NCBI GenBank assembly: GCA_963210315.1
Contig: OY723306.1
Coordinates: 868,001 to 932,000 of the forward strand
DNA from: Rhynchopus euleeides
Taxonomy: Eukaryota; Euglenozoa; Diplonemea; Diplonemida; Diplonemidae
Length of the DNA stretch: 64,000 nucleotides
Direction of reading: 5' to 3'
The position numbers and the translations under genes are program-made. The first letter of the stretch is position 1. The number at the start of each line of letters is the position of its first letter. The notes below the pieces were generated by a model. That model was not told the origin of the DNA. It made no database searches and was given only the letters and a program-made list of their open reading frames with translations. Below are positions 1-8,200 of this stretch, piece by piece.

Positions 1-2
1 GT

Positions 3-557
3 GGGTCCAAGCTTGCGGCGGTGGGGATGTTTCGTGAGGCGTTGGAGGCCGACCCCCTGCATCTCAACAACCTATACAACGCAGGGCTGTTCCTCAAGCT
101 GGTGGGGGACACCTGCATGCGGCACAACGCGGACAGCCACAGGGACAGGAGGCAGGATGTGCGGCTCTCGCTTGTGGCCTACCGCCTGCTTCTGCGTGCC
201 GGCGAGCTGGGGCATCTCTGTGCCAAGGAGGAGGCGGAGGCTGTGAAGCGGAAGGTCGCAGCGTACCACCCCCGCTATGCGCATGAGGCGTTTGCAGAGG
301 CGGAGGGGATTGCGAGGGCGTCTGTGCCGGAGTGGGTGGATGGGTTGGTGAGCCGTCTGGTGCCGCGGGACATACCGCGGTCGGCCCTGGCGTACCCTGA
401 TACTACCGAGATATACCTGAGTGCAGGGCAAGGGGGGCAGCGCGCACAGCGGGCGCGGTCCAACAGCCGAGGGTCCCGGCGGACTGCTTCGAGATATATG
501 ACGAAGTCGGGTGGGGAGGCGTCGCTGCCGCAGCCGGCCAAGTATCGACACATCTAA
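3..557 (+). CDS. TPR-containing protein, 3' end only
   Basis: The reading frame is already open at the first bases of the window, so the start and most of the protein lie outside. The first visible residues (FREALEADPLHLNNLYNAG) have the spacing of a tetratricopeptide helix pair, followed by a second helical stretch (SLVAYRLLLRAGELGHLC). About 185 residues are visible. The C-terminal 60 residues are rich in Arg, Ser and Gly and look disordered, and the frame ends at TAA 555-557. TPR units are protein-protein scaffolds, and nothing visible says which complex this one serves. It runs in the same direction as the genes that follow. I am fairly sure of the coding frame and of a TPR-like fold, and know nothing of the specific function. 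Confidence 0.6.
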   Translation, partial: GSKLAAVGMFREALEADPLHLNNLYNAGLFLKLVGDTCMRHNADSHRDRRQDVRLSLVAYRLLLRAGELGHLCAKEEAEAVKRKVAAYHPRYAHEAFAEAEGIARASVPEWVDGLVSRLVPRDIPRSALAYPDTTEIYLSAGQGGQRAQRARSNSRGSRRTASRYMTKSGGEASLPQPAKYRHI

Positions 558-898
558 CTGGGCCAGAAATGAGTCCACAAAAAAGGGGGGGGGGGGCAGC
601 CCAGGCACGACAGAAGGTAGCTGGGCGCACTAACAAGCTTTCAAAAAGGGGGAGGGGGGGGGGTCAAGCGTGGGTGGGTGGTTCCGCTGATTGGAGCGAC
701 CTGTGTCATGTATGGGTTCTTTCCTGGAGCAGCAGCCCAAGCTGCTGGGGCAGTAGAGATAGAGTAGCGCTACAGCCGACTAGAGCACATATCTAGAGGT
801 ACCGGTAGATACGGTCGGCTAACAGTACGGCAGCGGCGGAATGGGAAGCATTTTGTTTGCATGATGTTTGCATGTGGTTGTCCAATTTGATGCGTGTA
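558..898. other. intergenic, no gene seen
   Basis: This stretch lies between the TPR gene and the duplicated chaperonin block. It has two G-rich homopolymer tracts (about 587-596 and 649-663) and no convincing ORF or RNA gene. The 3' part may belong to the CPN60 promoter, but the similarity to the second chaperonin copy only begins near 899. Confidence 0.6.
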
Positions 899-1095
899 GT
901 TGCGGAGCTCAAGAGCCACAGCCCACATCAAGAGCCACACATACAAAAGTGTGTTCTGTCGTGCACTGAAGCAACAATACCCATGTGATGTTGTTGACTT
1001 GTGGCCGCCTCGTGCGTACTTTGATGTTCATGTGACTTGCACACTCGCACACCACCCAAGCAGGTTGAGCACACACCCGACACCTTTCAGACACG

Positions 1096-3113
1096 ATGCA
1101 GTCGACGGCACGGAACGCAGCGCGCGTGGCTGGGCGGCGCACGTACGCCACGGGGAAGGACATCCGCCACGGGATCGACGCGCGCCAGTCCATGCTGGAC
1201 GGTGTTGAGCGCCTGACCAAGGCGGTTGTGGTGACGCTCGGGCCGAAGGGGCGGAACGTGATCATCCAGCAGCCGTACGGGGCCCCGAAGATCACGAAGG
1301 ACGGTGTGACGGTGGCGAAGGCGATCGAGTTCGAGGACAAGTTCGAGAACCTGGGTGCGCAGCTGGTGCGCCAGGTGGCGAACACGACGAACGACCTTGC
1401 GGGTGACGGTACCACGACCAGCACGCTGCTGTCGTGCGCGGTGTTCAAGGAGGGCTTCAAGGCGGTGGCGACGGGGTCGAACCCGATGGACCTGAAGCGC
1501 GGGATGGACCTTGCTGTGAAGCAGGTGCTGGCGTCGCTGGCCGAGCAGTCGCGCTCCATCACGACGAAGGAGGAGATCGCGCAGGTGGCGACGATCTCGG
1601 CGAACGGGGACGCGGAGATCGGGCAGCTGATCAGCAGCGCGATGGAGCGCGTCGGCAAGGAGGGTGTCATCACGGTGGCGGACGGGAAGACGCTGGACAC
1701 GGAGCTGGACGTGGTGGAGGGGATGTCCTTCGAGCGTGGGTTCGTGTCCCCCTTCTTCGTGTCGAACACGAAGACGCAGCGTGTGGAGTTCGAGGACGCG
1801 TACGTGCTGGTGTCGAAGGAGAAGGTCTCCTCCATCAACAGCATCCTGCCTGCTCTGAACTACATTGCCCAGTCGAACAAGCCTCTGCTGATTGTGGCGG
1901 ATGACATCGAGGGTGAGGCCCTGACGACCCTGATCTACAACAAGGTATGTGTGGGTGAGTTTGGTTTGTGTTTTGCGTTTTGTCTTTTGTGCTGTATTGT
2001 GTTGCCATCCGTCAGCCTTCATGCCACTGCTGTTGCAACACCCCAGCGCATCACTCCCAAACACCAACACAACACCACCACAAAACAGATCAACGGGAAG
2101 ATCAAGGTGGCCGCCGTGAAGGCACCTGGTTTCGGTGACAACAAGACGAACACGCTGCAGGACATTGCCATCTTCACGGGGGCGACGATGCTGTCCGAGG
2201 ACGCTGGTACCATGATCAGCGACGCGAACGACTTCAGCCCCGCGATGCTGGGGTCGACGAAGAAGGTGACGGTGTCGAAGGACAGCACCATCATGCTGTC
2301 TGGGGGCGGCAGCGTGGAGGCCATCCAGGAGCGCTGCGAGCTGCTGAAGGAGCTGATCGACGCGGAGACGAGCGACTACTCGCGCGAGAAGCTGCAGGAG
2401 CGTCTGGCCAAGCTGGGCGGCGGTGTGGCGGTGATCCGCACGGGCGGTGCCTCCGAGGTGGAGGTGTCGGAGAAGAAGGACCGCATCACGGACTCGCTGA
2501 ACGCGACACGTGCGGCTGTGGCTGAGGGCATTGTGGCGGGTGGCGGTGCCGCCCTGCTGCACGCCTCCACCCGTCTGGAGAAGCTGCTGGAGGACCCCGC
2601 CATCATCCCGGACCAGAAGGTGGGTGTGCGTCTGATGATGAACGCCCTGAAGGTATGTCTTTCTGGTTTCTGTTATCTACTTCTCTACTTGTTGCGTTGT
2701 CTGTTGTTCTCTGGAGTTGATGATCTGTAACACACACGCAATTGCTATCACTTCACATCGCATCACACACACCATACCACTTCACACCACAGCTGCCCGT
2801 GCGCACCATCGCCGACAACGCCGGTGTTGAGGGTGCCGTTGTGGTGGAGAAGGTGATGTCGACTGCCCAGGAGGGCTACGGGTACGACGCACAGAAGGGC
2901 GAGTACGGCGACATGTTCAAGGCCGGGATCATCGACCCCACGAAGGTGGTGCGTTGCTGCATCGTGGACGCCGCGTCTGTGGCCACGCTGCTGACCACGA
3001 CGGAGGCGGCCATCTGCGACCTGCCCGACAAGGCTGGCGGTGCGCCTGCGATGGGTGGGATGGGTGGCATGGGCGGGATGGGCGGTATGGGTGGGATGGG
3101 TGGCATGATGTGA
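1096..3113 (+). CDS. CPN60: mitochondrial-type chaperonin 60 (copy A), three exons
   Basis: Group I chaperonin, the ATP-driven folding cage of mitochondria, working with CPN10. Exons are 1096-1944, 2089-2652 and 2793-3113, giving 577 residues. Both introns (144 and 140 nt) start GTATGT and end ACAG. The first 20 residues are Arg-rich and free of acids ([16 protein letters not shown]), a typical mitochondrial leader. Family marks are the ATP-site [10 protein letters not shown] near residue 95, the signature [15 protein letters not shown] near 420 and a C-terminal GGM repeat. Intron 1 is a multiple of three with no stop, so failed splicing would insert 48 residues without breaking the frame. 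It differs from copy B by one substitution (Gln here, Glu there, in [10 protein letters not shown]) and one fewer GGM unit. Identification is secure. Confidence 0.97.
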
Positions 3114-3191
3114 GCTTGCCTGCCTGCATGGTGTGTTTTGTTTCGTTGTTTCAATGGATTGACAAGTGTTCTTCTCAGTTGGCTTGACTTG

Positions 3192-3209
3192 CCGCCGCGC
3201 TCGCGGCGG
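3192..3209 (+). other. GC-rich stem-loop in the CPN60 3' region
   Basis: CCGCCGCG, a 2-nt CT turn, then CGCGGCGG form a perfect 8-bp stem about 80 bp after the CPN60 stop. The same hairpin is kept at 16787-16804 downstream of copy B. It could help form the mRNA 3' end. That role is inferred from position only. Confidence 0.5.
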
Positions 3210-3471
3210 TGTGGCTTTGCTTGGTTTGGGTGCGTGTGTCCGATACCGTTGCTGTTATTGCGCAGCGCATGTCCGCGGCAGGTTTGTTGGCCTGCCTGCG
3301 CGTGCCCTGCCTCTGTCTGAAGACGCCGCCTTTTAGCTGGTCGCACCTGGAGTCGCATCAACGTCAGTTCCTCTCCTCACCACCCCTCTCCCCTCCCTCT
3401 CCCTCCCCTGTACCTTGTCACACGCTGACTCACAGTTGCACCGTCTCATCACATCTTCTTTTGTTCTCATT

Positions 3472-4563
3472 GACACCGCACTCCGCTGTCGCTGCACCTA
3501 GAATCACGAGTGGGTGCTAGCGTGAAACTGTGTGGAAGACACGTCAACACGATACAATGGCAGTATCATAGATGCGGATTCACACCATTATCCTTGGAAG
3601 GCGCTTTACCGGTGGCAGGTATTTCTGGTAATTTCCCCAACACACATCTTTGTTTACTACAATCGACACCGCACTCCGCTGTCGCTGCACCTAGAATCAC
3701 GAGTGGGTGCTAGCGTGAAACTGTGTGGGAGATACATCAACACGCGACATTGTGATGGCATCACAGATGTCAGATGGCAGCTGTGGGTCACGTCAACACA
3801 TTATTTCTCTCGGTTGGTACTTTACCGCCGGTGTTAGATTGGTCTGTTTGTTGCACAGCACACATCTCCATTTACTACGATTGACACCGCACTCCGCTGT
3901 CGCTGCACCTAGAATCACGAGTGGGTGCTAGCGTGAAACTGTGTGGAAGACACGTCAACACGATACAACGGCAGTATCATAGATGCGGATTCGCACCATT
4001 GTCCACCTGATTTTGCCCGATTCCAACTTCCGGATATCGCCGCCTCTCACAACGCACAACACCGCCAAACTCGGGTCAAAATCAGGTGGATAATTATCCT
4101 GGGGGTCCGCGTGACCTCCACTGCCGGGCTGCAAGCCGCTGCACTGCATCGGTGGTGCAGAGGCTCCCCACCATCTGCAGAACTCCTCTGGCTTGCATCC
4201 TTGGGTCTGCACCCACAGCATTTCATCTTCGAAGGAAGGTACTTTACCGCCAGTGGCAGATATGTCTGTGAGTTTCCACATCACACATCTTTGTTCACTA
4301 CAATCGACACCGCACTCCGCTGTCGCTGCACCTAGAATCACGAGTGGGTGCTAGCGTGAAACTGTGTGGAAGACACGTCAACACGATACAACGGCAGTGT
4401 CATAGATGCGGAATCACACCATTCTCCTCGGGAGGTACTACACCGCGTGTCAGCTTCTGTTTGTTTCCACTTACACATCTTTGTTTACTACAATCGACAC
4501 CGCACTCCGCTGTGGCTGCACCTAGAATCACGAGTGGGTGCTAGCGTGAAACTGTGTGGAAGA
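3472..4563 (+). repeat. tandem repeats between CPN60 and CPN10 (five units)
   Basis: A core of about 65 bp starts at 3472, 3665, 3883, 4306 and 4496. Each begins GACACCGCACTCCGCTG and runs through CACGAGTGGGTGCTAGCG to GAAACTGTGTGG. The linkers are more variable but usually contain CACACATCTTTGTTTACTA. The period is about 190-220 bp, except between units 3 and 4, where an unrelated insert of about 220 bp lies. Within each core, CGCTGCACC can pair with GGTGCTAGCG to form a bulged hairpin. The last core runs straight into the CPN10 5' leader, so the units look like multiplied copies of the CPN10 promoter-proximal region. Some spurious short ORFs arise because the units repeat in frame. Confidence 0.9.
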
Positions 4564-4654
4564 GATACAACCACATTCCTTACTGCGACCCACCACACAC
4601 ACCACACGACCCTGCCCTCACACCAGGCTGACATCGGCAACACAACCCGCAACA

Positions 4655-4957
4655 ATGTTCCGCATGACCCGCGCTGCGCTGGTGGGCTTCAAGCCCCTGA
4701 ACAAGCAGGTGCTGCTGGAGCGTGTGGCCCCTGCGCAGACGACGGCTGCCGGTATCCTGATCCCGCAGGCGGCGCAGCAGAAGGGCAACGAGGCCAAGGT
4801 GGTCGGCGTTGCGGCGGAGACGAAGGACTGGGCCCCGACGGTGAAGGAGGGCGACATGGTGCTGCTGCGCGAGTGGGGCGGGCAGACCGTCAAGGTGGAC
4901 GGCTCCGAGTACACGCTGATGCGTGAGGACGACATCCTGGGCGTCATCTCCGCCTAG
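4655..4957 (+). CDS. CPN10: mitochondrial-type co-chaperonin 10 (copy A)
   Basis: GroES-family lid of the Cpn60 chamber, 100 residues and intronless. The flexible loop that contacts Cpn60 is visible as TTAAGILIPQAAQQK around residues 29-43. The C-terminal half carries the family pattern MVLLREWGGQTVKVDG and ends DDILGVISA. The short N-terminus (MFRMTRAALVGFKPL) has basic and hydrophobic residues but no acids, as in other mitochondrial Cpn10s, whose leader is usually not removed. The chosen ATG follows the leader AACCCGCAACA, which both copies share. It lies about 1.5 kb downstream of its partner on the same strand. The protein appears identical to copy B at 17830-18132. Confidence 0.97.
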   Translation: MFRMTRAALVGFKPLNKQVLLERVAPAQTTAAGILIPQAAQQKGNEAKVVGVAAETKDWAPTVKEGDMVLLREWGGQTVKVDGSEYTLMREDDILGVISA

Positions 4958-5265
4958 AGAGCTGATCAGTAGTGGTGAGGCACGGGCGCAATGCTGATGC
5001 AGAATCCGCCCCTGCAACGTGTGTTATTCAAGGACTGCTAGTTTTCATAGTTTCGACCGACGGGGTTCAGATTCATCACCTCGTCGGAGCACCAGTGCGG
5101 GAAAGGAACGAACGCAGTCTCACACCCCCCTCCACCCCCGTTGCGTTGCCTTCACGCCTTCTCCGCTGCCTTGCCCTTGCACAGGCCGCTTCTCCACAAC
5201 GGCACATCATCCCAGCACCCTCCCTCCACCACCCCACTCACAGACTCAATAACTGTATTGGCACA

Positions 5266-8200
5266 ATGCACGGGACATACATGGGCGTGCTGGCCCTGCT
5301 CTTTGCAGGGGCAGTGTCTGGGACACCGCTGGCCTGCTCCACCTCTGGGCTTGCCCAGGTGTGCGTGACTGTGGATGCCAGCCTGGAGGCGAGCATCCGC
5401 AGCTGCGTGGACACGGGGTCTGCGGCCGGGGCAAGCGGTGAGATTGCCGTCTCGGGTGGGCTGACCGGGAAGACGCCGTTTGTGACGTCGCCGTCGACGG
5501 ATGGCACGATGGTTTGCGCTGGCGGGGTGGCGACGCTGCAGGTGTCGGCCACGGCGTCGGTGGTGCAGCTGGCGGACAACCTGCCGCTGGAAGGGACGCT
5601 GCTGACGGCGGAGCTGACCGTGCAGGCCGGGGCTGACAGCCTGGACGTTGAGTGGGCAGGCACGCTCGTCGGGGGGAAGATCGGGTCGGCGGCGTCGTCG
5701 GGTGTGTCGCTTGGGTTCGCGGTGGGGAAGGCATCGCCTGGCGACGCTGTGTCCACAACGCTGTACGTCGACATTGCGGACCTGGGTGATGTGGGGATGG
5801 ACCTGCCGTCGCGCCTGTCGTACACGGAGGCGGGGCTGCCCTTCTTCGACGAGAGCATCGTGGGTGCGACGGCGTCGTGCCCCTTCAACACCCTGTCGGT
5901 GCTGCCGCAGCTGTCCATCCCTGGGGTGAGCGCTGCCCTGCAGGTGAGTGCGGCCACGGTGGACGTGTGCGCGTTTGTGGCGGAGGCGGACGGGGCAGCA
6001 CCCTTTGTGCGTGTGACGGCAGGGATTGCGAGTGCCGTGTCCGTGAACGGGCTGTCGCTGGACGGGCTGTCGGTGGAGGTGACGGCGACGCATGCGGGCG
6101 CCGGGGCGGTGGCGTGGGGCGGGTCGCTGTCCGCATCGGCGACTGTGTTCGACGCGGTGGCGTCAGCTGTGTCGGCGGAGTTCAGCACCACGGCGCTGGA
6201 GGCGCTGGAGGTGCAGGTGGCTGTGACAAAGCCTGCCTTCAGCGTGACCGGGGCGGTGACGTACGCGTCCGGTGGGTGCACGTCGGCCAACACGGGGGCG
6301 GTGACGGTGTCGGTGCCGAGCGCGGGGCTGAGCGCGGTGGGGACGATCGCGCAGAAGGACGGGTGCGGGGCCGACGGGAAGACCGCGGAGTGGGACATCA
6401 CGGTGGTGTCCGCGGAGGCGCTTGACGTGTCGGGCGTGGCGGTCAAGGACGTGAACCTGGACCTGGCGTCGGCCGTGGCTGTCGACGGGACGGTGTCGTG
6501 GACCGGCAGCATCCGGGGGACGGTGGAGCTGGGTACAGGGAACAGCGCGTCGGCAGCCATCGCGTTCGACGGTGCGGCGGCGAAGATCACGTCGTTCGAG
6601 GTGCAGGGGGCGGTGGCGATCGGGCCCGTGAGCGGCGGGGTGTCGCTGAGCGTGGCCGACGGTGTGATGACCGGGAGCGGGTCACTGGCCTTCGCGGGGG
6701 CGGACGCGGAGTCGTCGCTGCCGGCCTTCACGGCGCAGGTGACGCACGTCAGCACGTACACGCCGGACAACGCGGACCTGCCGCTGTGGGATGTGGCGGG
6801 GCAGCTGGCGTCGTTCGAGTCGAGCGGGTTCACCCTGTCGGACGTGCAGGTGGCGCTGCAGGGGCGGCTGCAGGGGCAGGATGCGTCGGTGGCGTGGACC
6901 GGGTCGTTCGAGGGGGCGAGCACGCTGGAGGGGAGCACGGTGACGCTGAAGGCGGACATCGCGGACAACAAGTTCTCGTCCCTGACCGGGACGGTGGCGG
7001 TGTCCGGGAACGGGGTGGCCTTTGCGGGGCAGGTGGAGATCACGGCCGGGTCCGGCGGGTGCGCCACGGTGACGGGGGACGGGGAGCTGACGCTGACATC
7101 GACGGCGCACGTCTTCACCTCGTCGCTGAACTACGACAAGTGTGCCACGGCGCCCGGGGCAGTGAAGTTCGCAGTGACCGGGACAGCACAGCAGATCGGG
7201 TTCGAGGCGCTGACGCTGTCGTCCGCGGTGGTGGAGCTGACGGGGAAGGTGCCCAGCACAGGGTCGGCGCTTGTGTGGGAGGGTACGCTGACGGCGTCGG
7301 CGAACCTGTTCGGCGGGTCGTCGCAGGCATCTGTGGCATTTGCCGGCGGGAAGCTGCAGACGGTGTCGGTGTCCAGCCTCTTCATGACGAGCAACGGGCT
7401 GCTGTCGTCCACCTTCGGGCTTGAGTACGTCAACAGCTGCGACACCCCGTCGACGGGGAGCGGGACGGCGACGCTGCGCCTCAAGGGGGCAGACGACCTG
7501 GTGTTCAACGCAGGTGTGTCGTACCACAAGTGCACGGGGGCGATGGAGCTGACAGGGTCTGTCGCCGGGTCCTGGAACGGGCCTGCTGGGACGCGCTTCA
7601 CTGGGATGACTGTGACCCTTGCGGCAACCGGGAGCGGGGACGAGACGCTGAGCTCGCGGAAGTGGACCGGGACCATCACGGCGACGACGTCGGCGGGGCT
7701 GTCTGCGGAGATTGCGGTGACGACGGGGAGCGAGTCATCTGTGGAGGCGACGCTGACCTACACCGACGCGGACAAGGTGCTGGTGTCGGCGACAGTCGGG
7801 ACGGACTGCAAGGGGACGGGTATGGTGTCGCTGACGAACCTGCCGTACAGCATCCCTGCGATGGAGCTGGAGGTGTCCTTCTCGAAGCCGTGCGGGCAGG
7901 GGTCGACGAAGGAGTGGACGGTGAGCGGGCAGCTGTCGGAGCTGAAGATCCCGTTCTTCGGGAAGTCCATCACCCTGCCGTCCCCCACGGTGCAGGTGTC
8001 CTCCGATGCGGCTGGGAAGAAGACGGTGTCGATCAAGGGGCCCTTCCTCGGGGACTTCGAGCTGGACCTGTCCATCCCGCTGCCGCTGAAGGCGGCGGAC
8101 ATCACGCTGCGTGGCGGGCTCCTGTCGGGCAAGGCGGCCAACCCGGGGGGCTTTGCATCGGCGTGGCAGGGCAGCGGGTCGGCTTTCGGGAGCTCGCTGG

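Larger units (their letters stand above)
899..4969 (+). repeat. chaperonin segmental duplication, copy A
   Basis: This block (CPN60 promoter, CPN60, tandem repeats, CPN10) recurs in the same orientation at 14467-18144. Similarity starts about 190 bp upstream of the CPN60 ATG. It ends about 12 bp after the CPN10 stop, where the shared bases GAGAGCTGATCA give way to unrelated sequence. Copy A is longer (about 4.07 versus 3.68 kb), mainly because it has an extra tandem unit plus a unique insert between the two genes. Confidence 0.95.

Noticed and set aside
1087-2562. 491-residue minus-strand ORF across CPN60
   Set aside because: It runs through both exons and an intron of a certain gene on the other strand, and is Arg/His-rich shadow sequence.
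1096-2730. Reading CPN60 as a 544-residue intronless protein
   Set aside because: The apparent extra 48 residues are intron 1, which happens to be a multiple of three without a stop. Splice signals and family alignment place the true exons.
3510-4544. Short ORFs repeated in the CPN60-CPN10 spacer
   Set aside because: The same peptide recurs only because the DNA repeat recurs in frame. There is no start context or family feature.
3472-4563. CRISPR-like array
   Set aside because: Repeats are about 65 bp with linkers that are themselves similar, in a eukaryotic context between chaperonin genes. They are tandem duplicates, not unique spacers.
1096-4957. Bacterial groEL/groES or bacterial contamination
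   Set aside because: Spliceosomal introns, mitochondrial leaders and neighbouring eukaryotic genes rule this out. The gene order is also the reverse of groES-groEL.
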